A stretch of DNA of 64,000 nucleotides from Pricia antarctica (GCF_900101815.1 NZ_FNAO01000004.1:248001-312000); one strand, 5' to 3'. Counted from the first letter of the stretch, positions 44,208 to 54,092 are shown. The notes: generated by a model from the letters alone, not told the origin. A program made the numbers and translations.

Positions 44208-45059
44208 CTAACCATTTGGAGCGCTAACTTTTGCGGCTTCCCAACCAATTATCGCCGTTTTTCGGGTCGATCCCCACATATAGCCACCAAAAACTCCAGT
44301 GGATTGTATAACCCTGTGACATGGAATCAGAAAGGCGATGGGATTACTTCCGATAGCGGTTCCGACGGCCCTTGCGGCTTTTGGTTTTTGAATGGCTTTC
44401 GCGATATTCCCGTACGTTGCTAAGTTCCCGGTGGGAACTTTTAAAAGGGCTTCCCAAACTTTTAACTGAAATTCCGTTCCCTTTAGGTGCAATTTTATCG
44501 TATTGATATTGCTCCAATCTTCAGTGTAGATTTGTAAGGCATTTTGTTGAAAACCGTCCGTTTGCTCAATGTAAACGGCTTTTGGAAAGCGTTTTTCCAA
44601 TTCTTGGAAGGCAAGCTTTGCATCATCGTAAAAGCCCATATAACAGATACCTTTGTAGGTGGATGCAACTAAAATAGTGCCGAACGGACTTTGTGAAAAG
44701 CTATAGTTAATGCTTAGGGTATCTCCTTTATTTTTGAATTCCCCAGGGGTCATGCCCTCGATTTTTACGAATAGGTCATGCAATCTTCCTGTACCCGAAA
44801 GTCCTGTTTGGTACGCCGTTTCAAATAATGTGGATTGAGAGTTGCTCAAGATTTGTTTAGCATGCTGAACGCTAATGTATTGCAAGAATTTTTTAGGGCT
44901 GACGCCTGCCCAATCCGTAAAAAGCCGCTGAAAATGATACGGACTTAAATGTACTTTTTCGGCAATTTCTTCAAGGGTCGGTTGTGCTGTAAAATTTTGT
45001 TGAATGTATTCGATAGCTTCCGCTATCCGCCTGTAATTATGGTAATCATGCTCGTTCAT
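44208..45059 (-). CDS. AraC regulator / O6-methylguanine-DNA methyltransferase (Ada-like)
   Basis: The N-terminal AraC helix-turn-helix domain (EEIAEKVHLSPYHFQRLF, then a second helix pair) is fused to a methyltransferase domain with IPCHRVIQSTG, holding the acceptor Cys. It repairs O6-alkylguanine and probably controls its own alkylation-response genes. The first Ada domain with the methyl-phosphotriester Cys is missing, as in many Bacteroidetes. ATG 45059 gives 283 residues. ATG 45095 would add 12. Confidence 0.9.
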   Translation of the reverse strand: MNEHDYHNYRRIAEAIEYIQQNFTAQPTLEEIAEKVHLSPYHFQRLFTDWAGVSPKKFLQYISVQHAKQILSNSQSTLFETAYQTGLSGTGRLHDLFVKIEGMTPGEFKNKGDTLSINYSFSQSPFGTILVASTYKGICYMGFYDDAKLAFQELEKRFPKAVYIEQTDGFQQNALQIYTEDWSNINTIKLHLKGTEFQLKVWEALLKVPTGNLATYGNIAKAIQKPKAARAVGTAIGSNPIAFLIPCHRVIQSTGVFGGYMWGSTRKTAIIGWEAAKVSAPNG

Positions 45060-45251
45060 AACCTCCAATTTTATTACAACAAAAGTAATGTTCATCCCGC
45101 TTCCCTAAAACCCGAAACTTGCGAACATGCTATATTTTTCAAAACAAAGCCATCCAAAGAAAATCGACTCGTTTTTACCGACAACACCCATCCCTACAAA
45201 TCCTAAATTCCCCTAAACCTAAATTCCCCGTTCCATATTCCAACCAATAAA

Positions 45252-45283
45252 TTTCGCCCGAACGCAAATTTGCTTTAGTTTTG
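45252..45283 (+). promoter_or_regulatory. Candidate promoter for the DEAD/DEAH helicase
   Basis: TTTC at 45252-45255 is followed after 20 bases by TAGTTTTG at 45276-45283. This fits the Bacteroidetes -33 and -7 elements. The helicase start is about 60 bases downstream. Confidence 0.45.
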
Positions 45284-45345
45284 CAAAATTGAACTTGTGC
45301 CAAAGCGTTTAAAATTATGCTGACGTACTAAATTTAACGACCTAC

Positions 45346-46854
45346 TTGAAAGTACAGAAAGACACCATCGAAAAGACCCTATACGATTATCAAGAAGAGG
45401 ATCTGAACACCATTTTCGACCACCTGAAAGAGACCTCGAACGGCAATCTTCTCTACCAGTTGCCTACCGGTGGTGGCAAGACAGTGGTTTTCTCGGAAAT
45501 TGCCAGACGCTACATCGCAAAGACGGGTAAAAAAGTCGTGGTTCTGACACATCGTATCGAACTAAGCCAACAAACCTCGAAAATGCTCAACGGCTTCGGG
45601 GTCAAGAACAAAATCATCAACAGCGAGGTGAAAGAGTTTACGGACCAGGACAACTATATGTGTTTCGTCGCGATGGTCGAGACGCTGAACAATCGCCTAC
45701 AGGAAGAAAAAATAGAAATCAATGATATCGGACTGGTCATCATCGATGAGGCACACTACAACTCTTTCCGTAAGCTGTTCAAGTTCTTTAAAGACTCCAC
45801 TATTCTCGGTGTCACGGCGACCCCATTGAGCTCGAATATCAAGCTTCCGATGAAGGACAATTACCAAAAGTTAATTGTTGGGGAATCTATCGAAGCCTTG
45901 ATCAACAAGAACTTCTTGGCCAAGGCCAATGTCTATAGATATGACGTTGGGCTGCAAAGTCTAAAGTTGGGTATCAGTGGGGATTATACCGTAAAATCTT
46001 CCGAAGAGCTTTATGGAAACCACAGCATGCTGGGTAAATTGCTGGCCGCCTACAGAGAGATTGCGGAAGGTACAAAGACCCTGATTTTCAATAATGGTAT
46101 CAACACTTCGAGATATGTTTACGAAACGTTTAAAAAGGCCGGCTATAACATTCGCCATCTCGACAATAAAAACAACGCTACCGAACGCAAGGAAATTTTA
46201 AAGTGGTTTTCGGAAACGCCCGATGCCATTTTGACCTCGGTAAGTATTTTAACCACCGGCTTTGACGAACCCACGGTTGAGACTATCATGCTGAATCGTG
46301 CGACTCGGTCATTGACCCTTTATTTTCAGATGATTGGTCGTGGTTCACGAATTTTGCCCGAAAAGGAGGACTTTAATGTGGTTGATCTCGGTAACAACGT
46401 AGCCCGCTTCGGTATGTGGCACGCACCTATCGATTGGCAGGAAATCTTCCATTTTCCGGATTTTTATTTGGATAATATCAAAAACGACGAAGACATTGAG
46501 CGTGAATTCGTCTATGAGATGCCGGCCGAGCTTCGTAAGAAATTCAAAAAATCGAACAACATCGAATTTGACATCAAAGCGGAATACAAGAAAGTCTTTG
46601 CACAGGGCCTGAGGTCTAAACTGGTTCTGGAACGCAGTATCGAACAACACGCTGAAATCTGTGTGGAAAATTCAGAGGATGTTTTTGACGCCCGTATCCT
46701 TGCCAAAGAACTCAAGGAAGAAATCGCTTTTCGTGTGCGTCAGTACTCTTATTGCATTATGAACAATACCAAGAACTATAAGGAATGGCTCGAAGAGGAT
46801 TATGAACGCAAATTGCGCTCGAGTATTTCAAGGCGCTTTGCGGCAAAGATGTAA
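45346..46854 (+). CDS. DEAD/DEAH-box superfamily 2 helicase
   Basis: This 502-residue SF2 protein has motif I (QLPTGGGKTVVF), motif Ia (LTHRIELSQQ), motif II DEAH (IIDEAHYNSF), motif III (GVTATP), and motif VI (QMIGRGSRILP). The C-terminal region is acidic and helical. It resembles bacterial DNA/RNA helicases of the type I restriction R-subunit or RadD type. RadD-like function in repair is possible but not shown. The TTG at 45346 starts the frame, with a plausible promoter upstream. Confidence 0.85.
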   Translation: MKVQKDTIEKTLYDYQEEDLNTIFDHLKETSNGNLLYQLPTGGGKTVVFSEIARRYIAKTGKKVVVLTHRIELSQQTSKMLNGFGVKNKIINSEVKEFTDQDNYMCFVAMVETLNNRLQEEKIEINDIGLVIIDEAHYNSFRKLFKFFKDSTILGVTATPLSSNIKLPMKDNYQKLIVGESIEALINKNFLAKANVYRYDVGLQSLKLGISGDYTVKSSEELYGNHSMLGKLLAAYREIAEGTKTLIFNNGINTSRYVYETFKKAGYNIRHLDNKNNATERKEILKWFSETPDAILTSVSILTTGFDEPTVETIMLNRATRSLTLYFQMIGRGSRILPEKEDFNVVDLGNNVARFGMWHAPIDWQEIFHFPDFYLDNIKNDEDIEREFVYEMPAELRKKFKKSNNIEFDIKAEYKKVFAQGLRSKLVLERSIEQHAEICVENSEDVFDARILAKELKEEIAFRVRQYSYCIMNNTKNYKEWLEEDYERKLRSSISRRFAAKM

Positions 46855-47069
46855 TTGACTAAGCAGGTTGCGGTAGGTGATGTTTAAAGTGTCTTCGTGT
46901 ATAATGGAGCGTAAGGTTTACCCCTGCCGTGGAAAGGTTCTAGTTTCAAGGGGCTTGGAATTCAACTTTGAACAATTAAGAGCCAGTGATTAATATCTAG
47001 CTTGCCTGCAGTCTAGCATTTTCTTGTTCTATAGGGCAGTCATAAACTTTAACTTTTAACCCAAATAAC

Positions 47070-48137
47070 ATGGCGGGAAATACCTTTGGAAACCTTTTTA
47101 AACTGACCACGTTCGGCGAATCGCACGGGGTGGCCATCGGTGGTGTTTTAGATGGATGCCCCTCTGGCATTGAAATTGACCTAGCGGCCATTCAGAACGA
47201 AATGGACCGTCGAAAACCGGGACAATCCGCTATTGTGACTCAGCGGAAGGAGCCCGATACAGTGGAATTCTATTCCGGAATTTTCGAGGGAAAAACAACA
47301 GGTACGCCCATCGGTTTCGCCATTCATAACACGAATCAAAAATCCCATGATTATTCCCATATTAAGGATTCGTACCGGCCCTCGCATGCCGATTATGTGT
47401 ACGACCAAAAATACGGGTTTCGGGATTATCGTGGGGGTGGCCGTAGTTCTGCTCGCGAAACGGCAAGTAGGGTAGTAGCGGGAGCAATCGCCAAGCAGTT
47501 TCTCTCCCAAATAAAAATTAATGCTTTTGTTTCCCAAGTCGGAAAATTGAAAATGGATATTCCCTATGAACAACTGGATTTCGCCTTGACCGAATCCAAT
47601 CCCGTCCGCTGTCCCCATCCTGAAACAGCGGCGAAAATGGAGGAATATATTAAGGAAGTGCGCAAAGAAGGGGATACCGTAGGAGGCATAGTCACTTGTG
47701 TGGCACAGAATGTACCCATCGGTCTGGGAGAACCGGTCTTTGATAAATTGCATGCAGAACTGGGCAAGGCCATGTTATCCATCAATGCCGTCAAAGGTTT
47801 TGAGTACGGTAGCGGGTTCGAAGGGGTTCGGATGAAGGGCAGCGAACACAACGACCAGTTCAATCAAGATGGAAGTACCAAAACCAACTATAGTGGTGGT
47901 ATACAGGGCGGTATCAGCAATGGTATGGATATCTACTTCAATGTAGCCTTCAAGCCGGTGGCGACGGTAATCCAACCCTATGAAACCATTGATAAAGAAG
48001 GTAAAAAAGTAACCACGAAAGGCAAAGGCCGGCATGATCCCTGCGTAGTGCCGCGGGCCGTGCCGATTGTTGAAGCGATGACAGCATTGGTTTTGGCGGA
48101 TTATATGTTACTGAACCGCAGCGTAAAGTTTGAATGA
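47070..48137 (+). CDS. aroC: Chorismate synthase
   Basis: AroC converts EPSP to chorismate, the branch point of aromatic amino acid synthesis, using reduced FMN. The 355-residue protein has the family motifs [38 protein letters not shown], and a C-terminal [19 protein letters not shown]. Length is normal. A 215-bp AT-rich gap precedes it. No aromatic pathway neighbours are in the window. Confidence 0.96.
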   Translation: MAGNTFGNLFKLTTFGESHGVAIGGVLDGCPSGIEIDLAAIQNEMDRRKPGQSAIVTQRKEPDTVEFYSGIFEGKTTGTPIGFAIHNTNQKSHDYSHIKDSYRPSHADYVYDQKYGFRDYRGGGRSSARETASRVVAGAIAKQFLSQIKINAFVSQVGKLKMDIPYEQLDFALTESNPVRCPHPETAAKMEEYIKEVRKEGDTVGGIVTCVAQNVPIGLGEPVFDKLHAELGKAMLSINAVKGFEYGSGFEGVRMKGSEHNDQFNQDGSTKTNYSGGIQGGISNGMDIYFNVAFKPVATVIQPYETIDKEGKKVTTKGKGRHDPCVVPRAVPIVEAMTALVLADYMLLNRSVKFE

Positions 48138-48196
48138 ACCGATCTTATCCGTTTCTTTTTAAAAAACAGTATCTTTCAATCCTAAACTAACTTTTT

Positions 48197-49522
48197 ATGC
48201 GCAAACTTGAATTGCACTGGCAGATTCTCATCGGAATGGTCGGAGGTATCCTTTTTGGATTCGGAATGACCTATGTGGATTGGGGCAGGGATTTTGTACA
48301 GGATTGGATCAACCCGCTCGGAACGATTTTTGTCAAGCTTTTGAAACTGATTGCGATTCCCCTCATTTTAGCATCTTTGGTCAAGGGTATTTCCGATTTA
48401 AAGGATATTTCCAAATTCCGTAATATTGGCTTGCGTACTATCGTTATTTATATCTGTACGACGGTAATTGCCATAACAATCGGCTTGCTGTTGGTAAACG
48501 CGATAAAACCCGGCAGCGGAATTTCAGAAGACACCATTGCGAGACTTACCGAAACCTATTCCCAAGATAGGGGCGTGACCGATAAATTGGAGGAAGCCTC
48601 AAAACAAATAGAAAGTGGACCCCTACAATTTTTGGAGGATATGGTGCCAGACAACGCCTTTGCAGCCCTTGGCGACAACAGTTTGATGCTTCAGGTCATT
48701 TTCTTTACTATCTTTTTAGGAATTTCAATGTTGCTTATCGGTGAGGAAAAGTCCAAGCCCCTGAAGGATTTCTTTGACGCCCTGAATGAGGTTGTCCTGA
48801 AAATGGTCGATCTGATCATGCTTACGGCGCCGGTAGCCGTGTTCGCGTTATTGGCCAACGTAGTGGTTTCATCCGGAGACCCCGACCTTTTACTCGCCCT
48901 TTTAAAATATTCCGGGGTAGTCATCCTCGGGCTTGTATTGATGATTGCCTTTTATAGTTTGGTCGTGGGCACTTTTAGCCGTTATAATCCGCTGACTTTT
49001 TTAAGTAAAATGGCTCCCGCACAGCTTTTGGCCTTTTCTACAAGCTCTAGTGCCGCTACCTTGCCGGTCACCATGGAAAGAGTGGAAGAGCATATCGGTG
49101 TTGATAAACAAATTTCAAGCTTTGTTCTCCCTGTAGGTGCCACCATTAATATGGACGGGACCAGTCTCTATCAAGCCGTCGCCGCCGTTTTTATTGCCGA
49201 GGCCCTTAAATTCGATTTGACCTTTGCCGACCAGCTGACCATCGTATTGACGGCTCTTTTGGCCTCGATAGGATCCGCCGCAGTGCCCGGCGCTGGTATG
49301 GTTATGTTAGTTATTGTTTTGGAATCAATTGGATTCCCACCGGATAAACTGGCTATAGGCCTTGCATTGATTTTCGCGGTCGACCGACCTTTAGATATGC
49401 TGAGAACAGTTGTCAATGTAACTGGCGACGCTACGGTAGCGATGATGGTGGCGAAATCAACGGGGTCAGTCATCAAACCCAAAGTCAAGAACTGGGACGA
49501 TAATTTGGAGGAAGTGAAATAA
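48197..49522 (+). CDS. Dicarboxylate/amino acid:cation symporter
   Basis: This 441-residue membrane protein of the DAACS family (GltP/GltT/DctA type) has eight expected helices with hairpin loops. Diagnostic segments are the Ser-rich AFSTSSSAATLPV in the first hairpin, NMDGTSLYQAVAAVF in helix 7, and AVPGAGMVML with DRPLDMLRTVVNVTGD in helix 8. It imports dicarboxylates or glutamate with Na+ or H+. The substrate is not resolved. Confidence 0.92.
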   Translation: MRKLELHWQILIGMVGGILFGFGMTYVDWGRDFVQDWINPLGTIFVKLLKLIAIPLILASLVKGISDLKDISKFRNIGLRTIVIYICTTVIAITIGLLLVNAIKPGSGISEDTIARLTETYSQDRGVTDKLEEASKQIESGPLQFLEDMVPDNAFAALGDNSLMLQVIFFTIFLGISMLLIGEEKSKPLKDFFDALNEVVLKMVDLIMLTAPVAVFALLANVVVSSGDPDLLLALLKYSGVVILGLVLMIAFYSLVVGTFSRYNPLTFLSKMAPAQLLAFSTSSSAATLPVTMERVEEHIGVDKQISSFVLPVGATINMDGTSLYQAVAAVFIAEALKFDLTFADQLTIVLTALLASIGSAAVPGAGMVMLVIVLESIGFPPDKLAIGLALIFAVDRPLDMLRTVVNVTGDATVAMMVAKSTGSVIKPKVKNWDDNLEEVK

Positions 49523-49534
49523 CTTTTGTTTACA

Positions 49535-49592
49535 CGCTAGTCCAAAACCTAACAGGCTAGTCCAAAAATTAAAAGGCTAATCCAAAAATTTT
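49535..49592. repeat. 20-bp imperfect tandem repeat, about three copies
   Basis: Copies begin at 49535, 49555 and 49575 with a core GGCTAGTCCAAAAATTAAAA. The third copy runs into the 3' end of the minus-strand DCC gene, including its stop codon. The repeat may have grown by slippage from that gene end. Confidence 0.8.
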
Positions 49593-50014
49593 GCCTTCAA
49601 CTCCGCCGTAGGTATCATACACGCTTCTCTTTTTCCATACCAGTTATAGCGATTGCGGGCAATAAAATCGTATACGATATTTCGCAATCCGCTGGGAATC
49701 AAATATAATATACTAGAAATCGTTCGATAGCCTCTTAGTTGCTTCCCGATTTGTAGTGCTGCGTCCGATTTATCGTAATACGCCACTCCCGGTTCGATCA
49801 GTAGTATGGAATCGACTTTTTCTGTATCGATGTTCCGTTCTGCAATCAGTTTTTTGCCGATATCACTTTGTAAGGCCGCGTAGAGGAATGTGTCCTCTTT
49901 ATCGTGCTTGATCATAAACTGTATGGCACCATTACAAAGGTTGCAAACACCGTCGAAGAGAACTAACTTCTTATTCAATTCTATAGATGGACTATTTTCT
50001 GATTTTGAAACCAT
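49577..50014 (-). CDS. DCC-family thiol-disulfide oxidoreductase
   Basis: This 145-residue protein has the DCC family motif FDGVCNLCNGAIQF with the C-x-x-C pair, and RTISSILYLIP near the end. These small thioredoxin-like proteins are predicted disulfide reductases. Substrates are unknown. It starts five bases after the mutS2 stop on the minus strand and is probably co-transcribed with it. Confidence 0.9.
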   Translation of the reverse strand: MVSKSENSPSIELNKKLVLFDGVCNLCNGAIQFMIKHDKEDTFLYAALQSDIGKKLIAERNIDTEKVDSILLIEPGVAYYDKSDAALQIGKQLRGYRTISSILYLIPSGLRNIVYDFIARNRYNWYGKREACMIPTAELKAKFLD

Positions 50015-50019
50015 AATGC

Positions 50020-52200
50020 TTAACGCTTAACTTTTTTTCGTTCTACCAACTCCAACTGCTCCAGCCCCACATGGGTCGTGAACTGTCCGTAGTTGACGAT
50101 GGCTTTTTTCTTTTCAAGGGAATCGATACTTCCTACGGCTTTACCGTCTTGCATACGAACCCGGTCACCGATTTTAAAAATAGGCAGTGGCTTGTTCTTT
50201 TCCTTAATAATCGCCATTTTCTGTTCTACTTTCTTTTTCTCCCGAATGTCTTTGACCTTGTTCCGAGCCTCTTGGGCCACTTCGGCCTGTTTCGCCCGTT
50301 CGGCCTTGGCTGCAACAGCGGATTTTTTCTTTCGTTTGCTATTTTCGGTCTCGACAATTTGTAAAAGTTCGGATATCAAGGGACGTTTTTTATTTCCCTG
50401 AAAATATTTTGCCGCAGCCTTTTCCACCTTGTTTCCCAAAAGAATCATCCGCTGGTCATGATCATACAGCTCTTGGTAATTCTCAAGTTTGGTTTTGATT
50501 TTGGCATTGAGTTTTTCGAGTTTTTGGGCTGCTTCCCTGGCTTTGGATTCCTCTTCCTGTAAGCGCGAACCGGTTTGTGCCATTTTGCTACGTTCCTTTT
50601 GCAATTTAGCGATTGTGGCATCGAAACGCACCTTGCCCCGCTCAATTTTCTTTTTGGCCTTGTTGATCAGGTTAAAGGGAATGCCGTTTTTCTGCGCTAC
50701 TTCAAAAGTGAACGAACTACCGGCCTCGCCCAGGACCAGTTGAAAGGTCGGCTCTAAGGTCGCTCCATCGAAAAGCATGTTGGCATTCGTGGTATGGGGC
50801 AGTTCGTCGGCCAGGGCTTTGAGGTTGGCGTAATGCGTGGTTATAATGCCAAAGGCTCCCCGTTCGTAGAAAACCTCCAAGAAGGCTTCCGCAAGGGCAC
50901 CACCGAGCTCGGGGTCACTGCCGGTGCCGAACTCGTCGATTAAAAATAGGGTTTCGGCATCGCACTTCCTCAAAAAACGGTTCATGTTCTTGAGCCGGTA
51001 ACTGTAAGTGCTCAAGTGGTTTTCGATGGATTGGTTGTCACCTATATCCGTCAATATCCTATTAAAAAGACATGCGGAACTCCTTTCATGAACGGGAATT
51101 AGCAGTCCCGATTGAAGCATTACTTGAAGCAGGCCGATCGTCTTCAATGTGATACTTTTGCCGCCGGCATTAGGTCCGGAAATTACAATAATTCGATTTT
51201 CAGACTCCAGCTCAATGGTCTGTGGATAGGTTTTTTCGCCCTTTCGTTTATTGTTCAAATAAAGTAGGGGATGATACGCATCTCGAAGAAAAAGCCGTTT
51301 TTCGGAATTGATTTCCGGTAACAACGCATGGGTATCCGAAGCGTACTTCGCCTTTGCTGCGGTAATGTCGATATGCGCCAGAAAATCTTGATACTCGGAG
51401 AGTAGGGGGGCGAACGGACGTATGCGATGGGTCAGGGTGTTGAGAATACGCCGTACTTCTTCCTTCTCGTCAAATTCCAGGTTGTTCAGTTCCCGACTGT
51501 ATCTCAAGGTGGCCTCAGGTTCTATATAGACGATGCTTCCCGTTTTTGAGGTACCCATAGTCGTACCCTTGACTTTCTTTCGATACATGGCCTTTACGGC
51601 CAGCACACGTCGGTTCTCAACCACCGATTCCCGAATATCATCCAAATAATCCGAGCCGTTATACGTGTTCAGGGCGGATGCGAAACTTTGCGCGATTTTT
51701 ACCTTTATTTGGTTCATTTCGCGGCGGATCGCCAGCAGCTTTTCCGAAGCATTATCTTTTACCTCGCCGAATTTATCAATAACCGCATCGATCTCATTGG
51801 GTATATCTGTATTGGCCTCTATAGTTTCCGAGGCTTCAAAAAGTAATGGATAATATTCCTTGAATTTTTTAAAGAATTTTGTATGAATTACTACCGTGGT
51901 ACAAATGTTTCCGATTCTTCGGAAACCCGGCACCTCTAAAGTAGTATTCTCAATACGCAGTAGCTTTAATTCGCTGTTTATGGGGTCAAAACCGTGATTG
52001 GGAATCCGGTTTTCGTTAGTAAACGAAGATAGATATTCCGAGGTCTGGCCCAATACCTGAAGCAGCATTTCTGGATTGGAAATCGGTTGTATATCCAAAG
52101 CTTGCGCCTTGCCCAGTTCTGTATTGCAGCGGGTGGAAACTTGTTGTAAGACCTTGGGAAATTCAAGGTCTTGGAGCGTTTTTTGCGGAATTTTAACCAT
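50020..52200 (-). CDS. MutS2-type ATPase lacking the Smr domain
   Basis: This 726-residue MutS-family protein has the MutS2-type core and clamp regions and an ATPase domain with Walker A SGPNAGGKSITLK and Walker B LFLIDEFGTGSD. A coiled coil follows and the protein ends in a short KOW-like segment (KIGDRVRMQDGKAVGSI). Canonical MutS2 continues with an Smr endonuclease domain to about 780 residues, and this one stops before it. It may act in recombination control or ribosome rescue without nuclease activity. It is encoded upstream of the DCC gene. Confidence 0.88.
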   Translation of the reverse strand: MVKIPQKTLQDLEFPKVLQQVSTRCNTELGKAQALDIQPISNPEMLLQVLGQTSEYLSSFTNENRIPNHGFDPINSELKLLRIENTTLEVPGFRRIGNICTTVVIHTKFFKKFKEYYPLLFEASETIEANTDIPNEIDAVIDKFGEVKDNASEKLLAIRREMNQIKVKIAQSFASALNTYNGSDYLDDIRESVVENRRVLAVKAMYRKKVKGTTMGTSKTGSIVYIEPEATLRYSRELNNLEFDEKEEVRRILNTLTHRIRPFAPLLSEYQDFLAHIDITAAKAKYASDTHALLPEINSEKRLFLRDAYHPLLYLNNKRKGEKTYPQTIELESENRIIVISGPNAGGKSITLKTIGLLQVMLQSGLLIPVHERSSACLFNRILTDIGDNQSIENHLSTYSYRLKNMNRFLRKCDAETLFLIDEFGTGSDPELGGALAEAFLEVFYERGAFGIITTHYANLKALADELPHTTNANMLFDGATLEPTFQLVLGEAGSSFTFEVAQKNGIPFNLINKAKKKIERGKVRFDATIAKLQKERSKMAQTGSRLQEEESKAREAAQKLEKLNAKIKTKLENYQELYDHDQRMILLGNKVEKAAAKYFQGNKKRPLISELLQIVETENSKRKKKSAVAAKAERAKQAEVAQEARNKVKDIREKKKVEQKMAIIKEKNKPLPIFKIGDRVRMQDGKAVGSIDSLEKKKAIVNYGQFTTHVGLEQLELVERKKVKR

Positions 52201-52330
52201 AGATTTAAAATCGATCGTAAAGGTAGGTAATCTTAGCTATCGCTTGCAACTAGGCTGCAGACGGAATGAGAAAATCAAGGAATAAGATCCTATCTATTTT
52301 TTTACCAACCCGAATAAAGCTATAGTTTTG

Positions 52331-52500
52331 TTATAGAACTCATTTAGACTTTTTATTTTACCTGCGAATATCACATTTTGAGGCCATATTTACTCATTTT
52401 TGAAAACCGTAGCCCTGCTATGCTGTTAAAAAATGACTTCATCTGACCTCAAAAGCTGATATTCTCGGTTCCAAACAACACCTCTAAATGAGTTCTTATA
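52331..52500. mobile_element. 160-bp MITE-like palindromic element with 5-bp target duplication
   Basis: The element 52336-52495 begins GAACTCATTTAGA and ends with its exact reverse complement. The arms align imperfectly over about 75 bases each, including TATCA and TTTTGAGG blocks, around a short centre. It is flanked by direct repeats TTATA (52331-52335 and 52496-52500). It carries no ORF. It is probably a non-autonomous derivative of an IS element, mobilised by a transposase elsewhere. Confidence 0.75.
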
Positions 52501-52522
52501 CCGAATATCCAAAATTGAAAAA

Positions 52523-53188
52523 ATGCCCGTAAACATTGAAGAAAGTTGGAAACAACAGCTCAACCAGGAATTCGAGCTACCGTATTTTGCACATTTGACC
52601 GAATTCATCAAAAAGGAATACGCCGAACATACCTGCTACCCTAAAGGCGGAGCTATTTTTGCGGCTTTTGAACATAGTTCCTTCAATAAAACAAAAGTGG
52701 TCATTATCGGACAAGATCCGTATCACGGCCCCAATCAGGCAAACGGACTCTGTTTTTCTGTAAAAGAAGGCATACCCCATCCGCCTTCGCTAATGAACAT
52801 TTTCAAGGAAATTGAAACGGATTTAGGGAAGCCGTACCCAAAGAGTGGGAATCTGGAGCGTTGGGCGGAGCAAGGTGTACTGCTGTTAAACGCCACTTTG
52901 ACGGTGCGCGCGCAGCAGGCGGGTAGTCATCAGAATAAGGGATGGGAAACTTTCACCGATGCCGTAATCCGAAAATTATCCAATAACAGAGAGGAGGTCA
53001 TTTTCTTGCTTTGGGGTGGATTTGCCAAAAAGAAAGCGGCTCTAATAGACCCTAGCAAACATCATATATTGACTTCGGGCCATCCCTCGCCCTTGAGTGC
53101 GAATAGGGGCTACTGGTTCGGAAACAAACATTTTAGCCAAACGAACGAAATGTTGCAGAAAATTGGTGAGAAATCGATAGCTTGGTAG
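52523..53188 (+). CDS. ung: Uracil-DNA glycosylase
   Basis: Ung removes uracil from DNA at the first step of base-excision repair. The 221-residue family 1 enzyme has the water-activating motif IIGQDPYHGPNQANGLCFSV with Asp65, and the Leu-loop SGHPSPLSANRGY with His187. Length is normal. Its start lies 22 bases after the 5-bp duplication of the MITE-like element, which may supply promoter or leader sequence. It is convergent with the next gene, three bases away. Confidence 0.96.
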   Translation: MPVNIEESWKQQLNQEFELPYFAHLTEFIKKEYAEHTCYPKGGAIFAAFEHSSFNKTKVVIIGQDPYHGPNQANGLCFSVKEGIPHPPSLMNIFKEIETDLGKPYPKSGNLERWAEQGVLLLNATLTVRAQQAGSHQNKGWETFTDAVIRKLSNNREEVIFLLWGGFAKKKAALIDPSKHHILTSGHPSPLSANRGYWFGNKHFSQTNEMLQKIGEKSIAW

Positions 53189-53191
53189 TGT

Positions 53192-54037
53192 TTATTTTAA
53201 AATTTTATCCAAGGGTAAAGTGGTGTCGATCAACTTTAGATCACTCAATGTGCGCTGTACGTTTTCAATAGCGCCTGTAGGCACTTGCTCTTGACTCCAC
53301 TCCGTTAGCGATAGCCATTCCCGAATATCCTCCAATTGTTGTTCGTAGCGATTGGCCAGTGTTCTATCGATACTCGGAATCTGCTTGAACTCTGCTGTAT
53401 AGGTATTAATGGTTTCCAGAATATGGTTCAATGTGCCGGGGCTTTTTTGGATGAAATCATCCGTCGCCGCAACCACAAAACAGGGCCATGGAGTCGGGCA
53501 ATCCCCCAATCTTCGGAATTTGCCTTTATCGACAAAAGGTTTAGTGGTAAAATGTTCCCACATAAAATAATCCGCAGTGCCATCGGTAAGGGCTTGCACT
53601 GCACCTTCTATGTTGTCGATGACCTCAAACTGTAGTCTATTGGGTTCCCATCCCTCCTTTTGGGCATTCACATAAGCCATAAGATGGCTTCCGCTGCCGA
53701 AGCGGCTGATAGCGATTTTCGTATTTTTAAGGTCGGATAGGCTTTGGTATTTGCTTTTAGCGCCCACATGAAGGCCCCAAAGTAGGGGAGAAGCAATGTA
53801 TTCCTGCACAATTTTAACGGGATTTCCGTTTACGATACTCTTTATAATCCCCTCGGTCAGGATGATGGCCAAATCGGTTTCCCCATTTTCCAGCATTTGA
53901 CACATTTTGCCTGTGCCCTCAGGTACTTCCGTCCATTGTAGGTCAATGCCCCTATCTTCAAAGCCACCTTCTTCGATGGCCATGTGCCAAGGGAGGTTAA
54001 AATGCTCTGGAACACCTGCTATCTTTACTTTTTTCAT
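53192..54037 (-). CDS. Periplasmic-binding-protein-like protein without signal peptide
   Basis: This 281-residue protein resembles NMT1/SsuA-type substrate-binding proteins (KIAGVPEHFNLPWHMAIE, WTEVPEGTGKMCQMLENGETD, ISRFGSGSHLMAY). It has no signal peptide and no lipobox, and starts directly with VKIAGVPEH. No ABC permease or ATPase is adjacent. It may be a cytosolic ligand-binding or enzymatic relative. A Thi5-like role was considered but the Cys-rich motif is absent. Confidence 0.75.
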   Translation of the reverse strand: MKKVKIAGVPEHFNLPWHMAIEEGGFEDRGIDLQWTEVPEGTGKMCQMLENGETDLAIILTEGIIKSIVNGNPVKIVQEYIASPLLWGLHVGAKSKYQSLSDLKNTKIAISRFGSGSHLMAYVNAQKEGWEPNRLQFEVIDNIEGAVQALTDGTADYFMWEHFTTKPFVDKGKFRRLGDCPTPWPCFVVAATDDFIQKSPGTLNHILETINTYTAEFKQIPSIDRTLANRYEQQLEDIREWLSLTEWSQEQVPTGAIENVQRTLSDLKLIDTTLPLDKILK

Positions 54038-54092
54038 GAATGGAATTTTATTCTTTTAGTTTAAATTGTTTGTGATTTTCTTTTCATTGCTA

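Noticed and set aside
53192-54037. A Thi5-type HMP-P synthase in thiamine synthesis
   Set aside because: The Cys-rich motif characteristic of Thi5 is absent and no thiamine genes are nearby.
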